From Thunnus maccoyii (Eukaryota > Chordata > Actinopteri > Scombriformes > Scombridae), in contig NC_056551.1 of the NCBI RefSeq assembly GCF_910596095.1, positions 14,711,501 through 14,775,500 on the forward strand: DNA of 64,000 nt, read 5' to 3'. Below are positions 47,901 through 62,495 of the stretch, in pieces. Under the pieces are notes generated by a model. The model was not told where the DNA came from. It made no database searches and saw nothing but the letters and a program-made list of their open reading frames with translations. Within the stretch, counting starts at the first letter, position 1; each line of letters opens with the position of its first letter. A program made the position numbers and the translations under genes.

Positions 47901-50900
47901 ACCTCCTGTTGGTTCTCATGTAGAGGATGGTGGACGTCTGGAGTTTGCCTCAATGTTTGACACACTCCACGCCCTGGACATCAACACCGGACTTGTCCCA
48001 AGCCCAGATCATGAAATGGACTTTGCTGAAACAGAGAGGAAGACCTCTCTTCTCCATCGTGAACTTGGGAAGATCCAGAGCAGGCTGTTAACAGCCTGGG
48101 CTTTTAGCATGTCTCTAGGAAACACTGTGGAAAACAAGTCTTGTCTGCTGAAGCACACCCTCTACTGTGTAGTGCGATTAGCTGCTTTACTTCATTTGAT
48201 CCCTGGCTCCACGGTCAATGCAGGGAAAAGAAATACCTCCGTTTCTACTTGTCTCCTGCACCTTCTCAAAGCACTTCTTTCTTTTCTACCCTGGGATAGC
48301 GCTCACTCAGATGGGCCATGCTGCTTGGGGCTGGTGGTAGAGCTCAGTAAACGGCTGGTACACCTGCTGCTGGGCCCTCAGCCTGAGTTCTACCAGACTG
48401 GTCACTGTCAGCTGTCATCTCACAGTCTGTCCACAGCACTGCTTATCTTGCAGCTGGTCTCTGATTCTCTTGACCACACTTACAGCCTCCAGCAAAGAGG
48501 AGTCTGGTCCTCAGCAGAGAATCAGCCACTGCACCAGTGGCCTTCAGATGTGCACTGTGTGCCTCTGCTACAGAATGAGAAGGAAGAGATATCCAGCTTT
48601 GTATATCAGGCTCAGCCTGTCCCCCAGCGACCGTCCAGCAGGTAGAGACAGTCTCGCTGACTTTTTACATATCAGTGTTTATGAGGAAATAGTCAACTAT
48701 TAGTTGTTGTAGATGCCATTCAGATAAGAGTTGTGATTTTCTCTTTTGGCCAGAATGTTTGGTGTGTGGCAGTGGGTCTATGAGATCACCCAGCAATATA
48801 TGGAAGAATTGAAAGGCTTTGAAGGCTGTGATGGCTGGGAGGAGGAACAGCAGCAGTTGTCTTGCATCATGTCACAAATCCAAACAGCTCTGCAGGCTAC
48901 AGGAGAAAGGCTAGAGGAGGGACCTGCACTGCTGAGTTATCCAGGTCTGAAATAAAATATTACTTTATTAGTATTTGCCTAATATGTGTAAAATACATAA
49001 TTGTTTTACACACCATAATTGGGTAATTTAAATCTAAACCAACCAAGTAGAAGTGTGGTTCAGATCAAAGAAAACAAAGCAAGTGTGATTGCACCTTAAA
49101 TCAACTTCTGAATTTTTCTGAACATTTATTTTTGTTTTTTGAATTCTTCTCCCCCTCCAGGTGAACATCTTTTCCTTTGTGGCTCGTACCCAAAAAGTGC
49201 TGACGCATGGCGATCACAAATTTGGGAAGAGAGTAAAAAAAGTAAGATCATGGTGTCATTTTTCCCATTAATAGACAAAGCATTGTAACATACAATCTGA
49301 AATAGTAATCATGTCTCCCTTTTAGGTTGTGACCGTAGTGTCTTCCAGGAGACGCGGCTTTGTCTGGCACTCCTATACAGTCTGTTGTTTCAGTACCATC
49401 TGAGAGAAGCCCAGGAGTTGGGAGACCACATGGCCCGCCTAATACTGCACAGGGCTGGACACCAGGAGGACAGCACGACCTGCATGACAGGTTAGCCATT
49501 GTCAATAATTACTCAGTCTTTTAGATGGTTTTTATATGTGTGTCAGTTTATGGAATCAAGTTGTAAGTAGCTCCTTCATATTTACTATCTTGATCCATGA
49601 TGGCTCAACCTGTATTTCTGATTAAATATGATTATTCAAAACGACAAGTGTACCTCCCTGTGAAAGTAAGACACGTTGGTTATTAGCTCTGCCTTTGTGC
49701 CCTGCAGCAGACTCTTATCCTTGCCCATGGTTGCCAATAGACCTTCACAGTGACACAGCCTGTGCAGTGGTTCAGACCCTGGGGAGATTCATGGCTGCTT
49801 ATTTCACCAATCAACGGCTCTACATCCTTCCCCCACACAATGTGGACGTCCTTCCTCCACTGCATCTACCTCATGGTGTGTTTCCAAAATGATTTATTAG
49901 TTTAAAAGATGTTTTCTTCATTTATATTACTATTTGGTAATATATTCTTTCTCAGCCCCCAGTGTTGGGCGTTTGGTGCCGCTGTGCCAGGAGGAGGTGG
50001 CTAGAGCAATTCGACGACAGCAGCTGTCAGAAGTGTGGACGGTAGACTACGCCCAGGACCTGCTCCTGCTAGGGGGTCTGCTTCCTGAGGCTGTGTGGTT
50101 GGCTTACCATCTTGGGGACTGGAAGACAGCGGCCTCTCTGAGCCTAGCCTATACCAGTTACTGCTCTGATCACTTTGACTTCACTCGGTCAGTGTGTAAG
50201 CAGACAGTATAATCAAGGAATGAATGAGTTTATTGTGAATGTTTCTGAATTTTACAGTTTGTTTTCACAAGCATGTCAGTGAGTGTTGCAAATCTTTTAT
50301 AACAGGTTCAGGAGAAGAGAGCTCCACCTGCCAACAGTTTTAGAACCAGAAAGCATTTTTCAGGCTGAGTTGGAGTGTCTTTTTGGCAGTAAGGCTGACT
50401 CACAAGAGGGCAAAGACGAGGATATTGAGAAGAGCTTTACAGGTTGGTGAGACCTGACCGCTATGATATGACAACAATGCACATTAACCCTTCAATTTTA
50501 ATCTATGCTTTATCTCAACTCCTTTTACTAGACCCCTTGGAAGGAGAAGACTGGGACTTGTTACAGGTTTCCATACAGGAGATTCTGAAGGCGTCAGTCA
50601 TGGCTGGAGTGAATGTTACGTCTTCACCCTTGTCCTCCTTGCTGGACACAGCCAAAGACCTGTGTTCTGGGCTGCCTGCATTGGTGCCCAATGGACTGTA
50701 TCTGCCTTCCCCACCTCTTTATTGCCCTCAGCCTTCCCCCAACACACAGGTACATAACACAAAAGATAGACTCTTACATATGTTTACATATAAATTCTCT
50801 CTAACTACTTGTTAAGAAAATGTGCGTCTCATTCTTAGGACCCAATAGGGACATTAGGCCAGTTTGCAGAAATTGCATCACGTCACAAAGTGTCTGGGGT

Positions 50901-53900
50901 TCTCCAAAGATTACTATTACTCCTGAGATCCGCTCACTGTTGCCATCCGGCTGCCCAGTGGTACATCAGCCATCTGCGCCGTGCCAGACACCTACTACAC
51001 AAGGTACTTTTCAGGGCTGAAAGGTTTTTAACTTGTTTAATAAGAAGTGTAAAGGTCCCAGAGTGTGGCTGACATACAGTACCTGTCATTTGGAGTTCTC
51101 CCTTTGTTTATAATTTCATCCATCACAAGAGTTTGTTCTAAAAGACACTTGACAACAATCACATTTTTCTGAAGAAAATGCCAAATCTTTTCCATTTGAC
51201 TACAATTTGTAATAGGAAACAGGAAACACTTTGGTATGTAGTACTGTTCCAGAAATAAATAGTGCAATTATGTGATGTTGTTTTCAGATCAAGAAGAAGT
51301 ACTCCTATCCATCAGCTGCTGAAGAGGAAAAGCCTTTCCCTGAGGGCCTGATGAAGTTTGTCACCCGCAGTGGATTCTTCAGACGGGGGCCTAATAAAGA
51401 CGGTCACTTGGACCCTGATATCATTCAAACTATTAGTAAGATAACACTCATAGTGCATTGTGGATATCAATCAATTATCTAATTTCAGCTGGTTCTTATT
51501 AACTATATTTCTGCTACAAGTCTGTTTCAGGGAGCTGTGTGGTTTATGTTGGATGCTTCATGTCAGGGATCAGCTCTCTATTTCCTGCAGGAAGTATCAG
51601 GCCGCCAGACAGCATAGTAGAGATGAACAGGTATTACATTTGTGTTTGTGACATGTTTATGTATAAATATCCTCATGGATTCTTCGTAAGTATTTGTGTG
51701 AATTTGTGTCCCTTAGATCCCTGGTGATTCAGAAGTGAATTCTGCCTGTGTGGATGCTCTCCACTGGGCCCGTCGTTATCTGCCTTTCTTTCATTTTCTC
51801 AACGCTGAGGAAATCCTCCAGGACATACTGCTCAGCCTCGTGTCTGAACTACCCCCTGTGTCTCTGGTGAAAATACATTTTCTTGCCTTTTCTTACACAG
51901 ACGTTTATCAGAGTAAAACAGAGTGACCTTGACTGAGTGCATTTCTCACTCTTGGCTGCTCTTCTTTTTAGGTGGCAGACACACTGGTACGCGCCTTCCC
52001 AAAGGAGGAAGAATCTGTCAGAGTCCCTCTGAGAGAAAAGTATAACTCACTGCTGCAGAGACTGAGGCAATGCAATGTCCTTGGTATGAACAACTCTATT
52101 CACTCACAAATTGCTTTGAAATATTATAACTTAAAGGAATGCAGGTCTTCGGGGAGACTTATGCACTTTATAACATATTGTTTAGATTCCCTGGTGCTTA
52201 TACTGAATTATTGATACTTCATTTTTAAACTATTTGAATCTATTGATCAAAAAACCTTGAAGAAATTATAATTTCTCAAAGTCCTGATTACTGTATGCTT
52301 ATTTGACCAATGATAACATTTTTAAACCTTCCTGGATCCCTTTAAGTGAATGCATAAATGATCCTTTACTCTACTTTATACATTACCATTTCAATATATG
52401 TAATATGTCTATAAATGTATTCCATCACATGCTGTCTGTTCTCCAGAAGGGGAAAAAGAGGAGCCAAATGAGTTGATGATCATTCTCCTTCAAGATAAAC
52501 TCAGGCAGAGGAGGAAACATCTTGGGCGTTTGCAGAGGCACCTGGCTGCCCCTGAGCTCCATTTATGGGAGAAAGAGGAGGAAGAGGAGGACAGGGGAAG
52601 CAAACATGGGATGGCCATGTTAAGACAACTCTCCCTGGGTACAAGTCTGAGCACCAGCACTTTAACTGACTGCGGGTTCCCCCCGCTGTGCAGTGATGGA
52701 GACACAGCGGAGAATACATCTGAGGCTGTCTCTCCTGAACAGCTTAGCAGATCCATAAACAGGTATCCAGCGTGCAATGAAAGCACTGCCATTACTTTGA
52801 AGTATCGCACATCTATAATGTGGCTTATTCTGTGATCTGTGTTGTTCTTTCAGGGGCAAAAAAGCTAAACGAGACAGAGAGAGTACAAAGAGGACTGTTA
52901 AGATTGAGAGGGTGATTCAGGAGGAGAATCACCCAGGCGATGCTAAAGAGAATGATGACCAACATAATGTGGATCTGCCCTCCCTACCAGTGGTTGGCAC
53001 CTGGGAGTTTGAGCTGGAAGATGAAGAGTATCTCAATTTCCTGGAGCTCTTCCTCAGCTATGTGCTGGAGAAAGATAGTACTGATGGAGGGGACTCAGGC
53101 AGTGAACTTCCTTTGTTGAGAAGCTTCTCCTCCAAGCTGAGGGAGAGAGAGTTGCATTCTCTCACCTTTGATGTGCTCACAACTATACATCGCCGTCAAA
53201 GAGATGGGCACCATCCAGCAAGAAAACACTGGAGCAACGATCCTCCAGTGTTCAGAGCTGGCTGCTGCTACAAGCCTTTGAAACAAGGTACAACACAAAA
53301 TTCTTCCATCTGCAGCGAAACCCCAATATCAAGAACTAGCCTTTCTGTCACCTCTCTACCTGGGCTCAGAACTGGGAGGCAAAATGGTTTGTTTGGCCTC
53401 CAACAGCAGAGCCGCGTGCCTTTAGACCAAAGAATGAAGGGAGCCTACTCTGGTTCTGACACTAGCCCTAATCAAAGTGCTTTTCCCACGGGTCAGCCAT
53501 CAGATTGCTTGGTATTTGGCTCTTCAACTTGTGTGGAAACGGTGATAGAACTGCAGCAGGGCCTCGATCCTAAATTAGAAGCTCAGTTCCCAGAGCTTAG
53601 CAGGCTGCTGGAGTGGATGGTACGCTGGGCTGATAGGAAGGTGTTGCTGGGACATCATGGCAAAAAGAAGAAAGCTAAGGGAACTGGGGTTGGAGGAAGA
53701 GCTGATGAAGGAGTAGTGATTCGCATCAAAGCCTCTGCACCTGCTGTCCTCACTTCCCTCAGCCTGCTGGAACATAGATACACTACTCTACTCGGGACCG
53801 ATCGCTACAGTGCCCACATCCAAATTCCAGAAACACAGTGGACTGTAGCCCCTGTGCTGCAACCTGAGGTGGATAAGAAGCTGGAGAGAGAGAGCAGCGT

Positions 53901-56900
53901 TGATACAGGCTACCCTGGATCTGCCAACACTCCTGTCACTGGCCTCGATCACAATGTACAGCAAGAAGAACTGTCCATGTGAGTGCCTCATGTTTGTATT
54001 TACAATGTTTTATTATTTGGCTAGCTGGAAATTAGCACACATACATACAAGAAACCAGTTTGACATTAGCTGATAAGAAGTTCCAAATGTCCTGGAGACA
54101 TTTCAGACAATATATGAAACTGGGATATGATCTGTCAGTGTATGTGTGGTTAATCATAACGTTTGTTTTGTGAGATTCTGTATGCTTACATTTTTCTCAA
54201 AAAACAAAAATTGAAATGAAAATGTGATGGTGAAAGAGAGTTTTATGTTTCTTTTTGTATTTAGTGATACAGCAATTCCTATGGTTTCATCTCACACACA
54301 ATTTACTTAATATAGGAATAATCTACTGTATTGATATAGTATTTATGTCCATGCAGAAGTTCTCGCACAGATGAACCAGAGGAGCTGACATTTCACAGGA
54401 CACCTCTTCCTAATGACCAGGATCAACTTACCTTTGACACTCAGATGAAACTATCAAGTTCACCACAACCATCTCTTGGTGATTTAGATGTTACACCTGA
54501 AAAAGAAGGTATGATGCTAGAACAAATTGGCTCATCAAAGTTGCTGCAAATGCAGACTTGTACAGCAGAGAATATTAATTAACATGATTGATATTTGTCA
54601 TAGGCAAAAGTAGTGACGGTGAGGGCTTGGAGGTGTCGTCCTCTGTTTCTAATGGGAACATCTCTGGAAACATCTGCACACCTGAAACCGTGACTATTTC
54701 TTTTCAGTTTTCTAATTCTTCATATGCGTCATCAAGGTTGTCGTAATGCACAAATAACTTGCTGTTTTTTTGTTTTTGTCCTTTTCAGAGTTTAAAACTT
54801 GAAGATCTAGACCACTCAGAAAAAGACTCCACCTCTCTGTGAGTTTTGAATGAATTATTTATTATTAACTTGTGTGAATGGGTAAGGGGAGTCTTTACTG
54901 CAGTAATTTCATGTTGTGTAATGTTTACTATAGGTCACCGTAATTCTTCAACTCTTCACCACCATACTTTAGAATCAAAATAAAACATAATCCCTACTGA
55001 GTTATTTCTACATAAACATTTTGGTTGTGAAACTCCAGGCCAAAACCTAGTAAATCATTGAAAGTTCCTGTTTTATAGTTTAAGCCACAGTCCTGCCAGA
55101 AGCCTCAAAGCCCCTCCACACCCAGAGCCAGAAGCTCTTCCCATCATCCAGCCTGAGGCAGCAGTCCCTGCACAGCTTTCTGAATCAGCTGGAGTTCCGC
55201 TCCCCAACGCACTGGAAGATCCTCCGAGTCTTCAGCCACAAAGCTCCACAACCAGTGCACCAAATGTAGTTCCTACTGTCCCCAATCAGCCATCATCCGC
55301 TCTGCCAATGAGACAACGTCTGGGTGAAGACTTGTACAGATTGGTCCAGGTGAGAACAGACTGACCAGTTGGAGTTGATAGACTCTCAGAATTGACTCGT
55401 ACTTCAAGTGTATTTGTCCTTGTTGTTTCAGCATATCAACTACATGAGCCTGATGGAGGTTTTGGGAGAATCATTTTCCAACCTGCAACTAGCCCAGCAG
55501 AACTCCACTTTGGCGCAGTCTAACATGAACTCCTCACACCTTAATGTACCATCATCTTATCCTACCAATTTCACACCGCAACCAAATGCCTTATTGGTTC
55601 AAACCACAATTTCAGGGACGCCTCAGACACAGGCATGTGTGCCAAGATCAGAATCCAGCAACCCTCAGTTTAGTCAGGCCCCTGCATGCATGTTTGCAGA
55701 CCAGCCTGCCATACAGAGCTCCGGGAAACCCTCTCCAACAGGCGATCAGTGTCACAGCACCAGGAATCTACCCTCCATTGCCAATGGTGCAGGTGTAAAT
55801 TATCAGGTATTGCTCAAATGTTCTGCTACGTTGTGAGACACTGTCTTTCTATGCAAACAATAGTTAAATCACAGCTGATTACTCTCTTTTTTTTCAGGAA
55901 ATGCAACCACTCTCTGTCCAGGCAGAGTCACCAGAAATTCAGTTTAGGCAAAGCAGGAGGTTAATCCCATCCTCCCAAGGGCTTCTGACCACTACTGACA
56001 CCAGCCACGCAATTACCAGTGCCCCTGCGGTAGTGCATTCTAATGGTAGCATACAATCTGACCCTGCTTCCCAGGTCTTGGGCCTGAAGTTACTTCAGCT
56101 CCATCGTCCTCCGTTGCCCCAGGAGGGTTCCCCACACTATCCCCCAGCCCAAGGGCTCCAGACGCTGCTCACTGCAAACCCTGCTACTGTAGAATCCCAT
56201 CAGCCCCAGCTTAAACACAATAACAAAGCTGCCTCAAAGAAGACAGAAGAGGAAAAAAGAAGTGGGTCTTCAGTTACGAAAAGACAACTCAGTTTTAATA
56301 ACAATCCTCCTCATGATCCCACTCTGAGGATCTCCCATCTGCAGAATCAGATATCAGAGAGATCCAGGGAGCAAGAGTTCTCACTACTCCCTCCTGCTTT
56401 ACCAGCTCATGGATCTGCATTGACCCACGGCGTTCGCCTGCTGCACTTTCGACCTGTTCCACAGAGAAACATCACATTCCCCAAAATACCCATACCGTCT
56501 TCCTCCAGGCCCTGTACTGTCATTGCAGGTCCAATGGGAGAAGCACCTAGGATCAAGCTTTTGCATATAGACTCTCAACCAAAAATGGTAAGCAATTCTA
56601 CCATTACTTAAAGATTTTTGAAATTAATAACATTAAATGTTGCATTGTAATTTATGCACAGATATCTGTCTCTACCACAGATGATGCCCCTGGCTGCTCC
56701 TTCAGCCCACATGACCCGTCTCATCTCCATGGAGGAGTTGACTAGTTCAGTGATAGGGAGGCAGAATGCTGAAGAGGCTCGACTACAGTTGCTCAGAGTC
56801 AACCGACCTATTGAAAGCACTAGAAGAGCTACAACCTCTCCCAGCTCCGACTCCAGCAAGAGGTAAACATATATCTTGTCATGCTACTGATTTTTTTTAA

Positions 56901-59900
56901 TCTTTATTTTGCTCTTACTATATTTACTGTGTTTTATCTATAGGCAGAAGAGGAGAGAGGAAAGGTCTGGCAGGGCAAAAAAAAACGAGGTCACATTTAG
57001 GCTGAATGAGTCCATCATCCCTACAGAAGAGGTACAACCATTACAATTCCAGTAAGAATAATTTTGTACTGTTACCAATATAAAAAACAATGTTTCACCA
57101 CTGTCATTTGTTTGTTCCAATGTGTATTTAGCCAGCAGATGAGCCTGTGAATGATGAGCCTGCTGCTGCAGAAGAGATCACCCCCAGACAGGATTTTGCC
57201 ATTCAACTTGGTTAGTGCCAAATACATACCTAATTACACCGCCTGTTGCAGTGATCACCAGAAAAAGCAATAATCCAGAAACATCTATTATGACAAAGTG
57301 ATGACAGAAATCTGTACAGTGATTAGATTGCAATTGTCTTGATCTTTTGTTCTTTAACTCCCAGGATCCTTTGACTCATTGCTTACTGGTCAGAGATTAT
57401 TGGACAAGGCGGTGTCCACTGCAGCTGAGCTCCATGCCTTTGCTTCCACATGTAAAAGACCCCCAGAGTGCCATGATGCTTTCACAAACACAGACCCAGG
57501 TGAGTACAGGTGGTGGTAAGATTTGATACAGTATAAGATTGTGATATTTTTGTCCAGTTGTAATTTTAGTACACTGTTGTAGCTTGTATTTATATCAGGA
57601 TAAAATGCTTTCAAGTGTTAATGGGTAGGCTTTCTTGATTGATCAGAAAGTAATAACTTTTTTTCTGTTCTCTCCACATTTAATGAAAATACAGGCATTG
57701 TTCAAGTGGCTGCAGGAAATCTTTTTTTCAAAATGTAAATTATGATTGTTTTCTTTCAGTTTGTCCTCCCACACTTGTGGATAAAGCTGTGTCTGCCAAG
57801 GCCTCTATGACTGATAGTGGTCCTAAATGTAAGTTGATTTGAAATTCCTGGTGCAAGGACAACACAATACTTTTAATTTGTTGTGGACATAATGAAAAGT
57901 TACATTTTGTGTGTTTGTATATGTGTGTGTTTTCTCCATCCAGCACAAAGGTCAGAGAATCATCAATTTCACAAAGAGCCCCCTGTTCAAGACACAGTGG
58001 AGACCTCACAGGCACCAGAGAACTTGGTAAGATCCCAGACAATTCGGACTCCATACAGTATGATGCAGTACAGCTTTTATATTAAATGGACACTCTAGCA
58101 AGGACTCACTTTAATAAGTGCATATTTTAATACACCTCCCTCTGTTTTTCCATCTTTGTCTTTCAGGATCTGCATGGCCGCCACTTCTTAAGTGTCTTGG
58201 ATCTAGAAGACGAGATGCAGCACCAGGATTTGCCATCCTCTCTCATCCAAGGAACACAGGACGTTCCTTCCATCCCTTCTTCACCTACTTCTGCTGATCT
58301 TCATGTACTTGCGACTTCTGTTATCAGAAGTGCTACTCCTGCTACTGATGCACAACCCTCGCTCACAATTCCAGAGGATATCCTGAAACCCTCCACTCAC
58401 CCAGGTCATCATATGTCTTTATATGAAAGGTTTTTTACAGTATGTATGTATATTGAATAAAATCAAACCTGTCGTCAACAGTATTTTTAAAATTTAGACT
58501 GAATATGTGTTGTATATTCTAGATACCCTTGAGGGGCCTCCTTCACACAGCTACATTGAGCCCAACTGGGATCCAGAGAGAGTTGCTCCACAGGAGATTG
58601 TAGATCCATCTGACTCTGAGATCTGTCAAGCCATAAAGATACCGAGCGCTGGATTTAACAATGCCTCTTATACACCTCCTACAGTCTGGTTCTCATCTCG
58701 CCTGACAGAGCTAGATGCACAGTTGGCAGCGCTGCAGAACATTGCAGACCATCTGGAGATGGACTTTACCAACTCCAGGATGGTACATGTGCATTTTTTA
58801 TATTTTCAATGTCACCCAAGTTTACAAGTTTGCCAGTAAGGCTGACACATCCGGTATATGTAGATAATTCCTTGCTTGTCCTGCATTGTCTCTGTGTAGT
58901 TGGTGAACACTATTGAAAAGCTCACCCCAGCCTTGGCTCCTGATGTGAAGCCTGCAGTGAAAAAAACTGTCAGACTGGCTGTCCCACAGGAAGGTAAGAC
59001 CCAATACAATTCATCTATAAAGAATGCAAATACTGCATTGCATTTTAAATCACATTGCAAGTCCAAGTTGTATCTTAAATTGAGTAATATTGTTTAAAAA
59101 ACCTCTATGAGACTGTTGTATATCCTCTGTGTCTCACAGCATGGACACCACGACTTTTCACTGCAACTGAACCAAATGCCTGTGAGGAGGCAGAAAATCT
59201 GGAAGAACAATATTTAGTTCATAGTGACTCCTGTACCCCTGAAAGAAAGCCTTCTTTTCGTCATTCCACTTCTTCTTCTCAAAGTCACAGCGCTGGTCCT
59301 TCTTACCTTCACACTCCTCCAAGTAAAGATGCACTTTATTCAAACATTTCCTTAAAATTATTGCAAGATTTAAAAAGACTGGCTCACATGGTGGCAAAGA
59401 ACTGCATTTATAGTTAATGGGTAGATATTAAAACAGTTTACTAAATCTGAAAGCAGTGTAGGTATTACACACGTTCTTGTATTGCATGGTAATACTCCTG
59501 AATGCCAACTGTAGTTAAAAGAAATGAAGCAAAACATTTAACAGTAAAACAAGGACTGTTACAATGTTTTTCTTTCTCTCACAGGAATGAAACATCATCC
59601 GACTGAAGAGGCTGGAATATCTCATGTGTAAGTTTAAGTAGATTTTAAGTCTTTTAAGCCTTTAATGATTTACAGTATTTGTTTTGGATGTGCTTAGTGC
59701 TGTTACAGTACTCCTCCACTTCTCTCTAGATGGGCTGATGAGAATCTGGGTCAGACCGGGTTATCTGATACAGCAGAAATGTTAGACGAGTTGGTGAAGG
59801 AAGGATATATATCCCTGACTGACCTGGATTTATCCACCTCACAGAAAGAACACCATAGCAGGTATGGTACCTACTAAAATGAGTGCTATTCTAGTGACTA

Positions 59901-61575
59901 CCTAAATAACTCTGATTATCACTGAGCTGAAAAGTAATGTGACCCACAGCAAACCAGAGCAGCAACAAAGTAGCTGGATGTCTCAGAAATGTGTCCTTCC
60001 GGAGGATGAGAGGAGAGAGCTGAGGATCTGGATGAGAAGGAAACAGAGGGAAAGACTGGCTGTTTATCACAAACACAGAGATAGCCTGAGGGAGATGGAG
60101 CGCAAGCCTTTTTCTACCTCTGGGACAAAGGTGAGATAGCTTAAGTTTTTACTAGAGTTGACGTTACATAATATTATATCCACATTGTAAATAATCTGCT
60201 ATGTCCTTACTCGCTACAGAAATCTACAAACAAAAATCGAGCATCCACTTGGAGAACCCGAGAGGAAAAAGAAAAGTATGTGCCTATTTACATTGTTTGT
60301 GCACAGGAGACATGCATGTACATGTGTGTAATTGATAATAATTGCATTTGGATTGTCAGGGCCATGCTTTTGGAGCAATATAACCAGAGGACTCGTGAGG
60401 CCAGTTCTTTGGCTAGTGACTTTCCCACCAGTCCTCCGACCTTGCTCGGTTCTTCACAGCCTGAAGGCGCTCCAATGGCCTTCACCACACGGTCCACCTC
60501 TGCTCCACCTCCTGGTAGCCTTCACAGGTACCTTCTGCAACAATAGTCAGACCAGGATCTCAGGAACTAATCATTACATTTAATTAACTGAGTCACAATA
60601 TCAAGATTATTCCACAATGACCAGAATCTGCACAGTCTTGTATGTTCAATTGAAATTAGCTGGATTTCATAATCGAGTGATATCTTCTTCTTAGGACTTA
60701 CAGTGTATCTGCCAATGATAAAAGAAGTCTGAAGTTCCAGTCAGGACAAGATCAGTCCCACCTTCGTCCATGGACCGCTGAGGTGCAGGGACGGCCTTCA
60801 GAGGACCATCGCAGGAGACTGGGACTACATAGACCAGGTACCATAATGATATTTAGCTAAACTGATGATGTGTGAGTATATTGATAATATGTGTGTATGT
60901 GTTTCCACTGTATTCTCATGAAGATTAATAATATTAAACTGACAAAACTTGTGTATGTTGTGTGTCAGTGACCTTTCTGCCAAAGGACCGCCTGTCTCAG
61001 GTTACTAGACGTGGCATGCTCAGTGATACAAAGAGCCACAGTAAACCGCACACAGCCAGCCAGGGTGAGGAATGGCAGAGAAAGATGGGTTTGAACAAAA
61101 GTCCTTCAAGAGGGACTTTTGTCCTTCGGGAGGGGATTCAGAGGGAGCAGACAAGGATGGAAGAGAAAGAGGAGAGGGATGCAGAGAATCTGTGGGAGCC
61201 CTCTTCGGAAATGATTAGGCTGCTCGGACCAGAAGAGTCAAAGTCTAACAGAGTAAGAATGGCATTCTCAAATGATTATCTTGTGCATGAATCAAGAATT
61301 TGGTTAATCAATCTGATGATAAAAATAATAACAGCGATGTTACTTCCATGTATAACAATGTATATACTTTTTTGTTGATAGATGATGTCTACATTCATAC
61401 ATTGTTGTACACCTCTCAGGTTTTGGACGGGCTGTTAGATGAGCAGGATGATGGTGCCACAGCTGGTGTGTCGGGGATGGAGTGGCTGGACAACCTCTCT
61501 GAGAGCGCCGGCAGCAGCCTCAGCAAAATAGACTGGGCCGCTATCGAGAGGATGGTAGCTGCAGAGGACGCTTGA
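44743..61575 (+). CDS. CPLANE1: CPLANE1 (C5orf42/JBTS17), complete, 49 coding exons
   Basis: CPLANE1 works with INTU, FUZ and WDPCP at the ciliary base/transition zone for intraflagellar transport assembly and planar polarity. Human mutations cause Joubert syndrome 17 and OFD VI. Exons run from 44743-44823 to 61420-61575. The largest are 47869-48641, 52854-53978 and 55898-56587. Phases match at every junction and give 3285 residues (human about 3197). Seen in order: SSSIKRKKPWPR and WLGQEKESVFLLDDK, a WD40-like N-terminal half (to about residue 520; GELFLWNRDKD, GQVFLWE, WVGSVNWSPGG), and an acidic stretch near exon 24. HINYMSLMEVLGESF follows near residue 2075, then a coiled coil LDAQLAALQNIADHLEMDF near 2790. 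LDELVKEGYISLTDLDL lies near 2930 and the basic LRIWMRRKQRERLAVYHKHR near 2980. The protein ends SLSKIDWAAIERMVAAEDA. The start aligns with human MEIKLEV. All donors are GT. Confidence 0.97.
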
Positions 61576-61989
61576 GCTTGAGTGTCTCAAGAAAAGGAAA
61601 AAACTGTGCAATGTTGACACTTAAGTAGATGGTATATCACTTAAAAAGACTTTACAAGATTTTATGTGCCTATTGAATATACTGTATTCGGAAGCATCAC
61701 AGCAAGTCTGATAATAGAGATTATAATTTATATAATAAATTAGATTAACGGTGATATTAAATGTGTCAAGACAGAATCAATTTGTTTATTGGTAAAGTAG
61801 ACCTACAGTAAAATACATGTGATGTAATCAATTTCATTTTCGTACATAGTGTAATTAATAATAGAATGTTTATTGCACCGACATCTGCAGTGATGTCCTC
61901 TTTTTTGAAAATATAGGTTTGTTGCCATCTGTGTATGTGATATTTTCTACATTTATACTTTATTTTTGTACAGATTTTACTGTCACTAA

Positions 61990-61995
61990 AATAAA
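61990..61995 (+). terminator. CPLANE1: Poly(A) signal AATAAA, probably CPLANE1
   Basis: A canonical AATAAA 415 bp after the CPLANE1 stop. An earlier AATAAA at 61733-61738 could also serve. The 3' UTR is AT-rich and short. Confidence 0.6.
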
Positions 61996-62495
61996 ACGAA
62001 ATTTAAATACATTTAAAAGCAGTTCAAACCCTCATTTTCATTGTTAAAGGAAGCTATTGGTGTTGTCATCATTGTCAGAGATAGCTTCACTGTGGATCAC
62101 ACAATCATACTTTACAAAGCAAGGAACAAATGTTATAATAATGAATCATTCCTGTAATATTTAATGTAAACAGGCATCTGAAATCACTGAGCTCCCATTG
62201 TCAACTTGTACACTGGATTTTGCAATGGATCACCAAACATCTCCCACATTACACAGATCACATGATATTTGTGTCATTAGCATAAGGTGTCAAATCCGCA
62301 CAGGTGCGGTATTCTTTTTGCAGTTATGTCCCTTTAAACTGGGTCGTTTTTTATCACATCATATCTCCAAGACAGGCACAACTGTTGGCCTGTTGGGGAT
62401 AGGGGAGTGTTAACCGAGCTTTCCTTTGGCGCAATCAGCCTTAACAGGAATGCATCAAAAACAATACAGGAGTCGTGTCCATATGAAAACACTAA

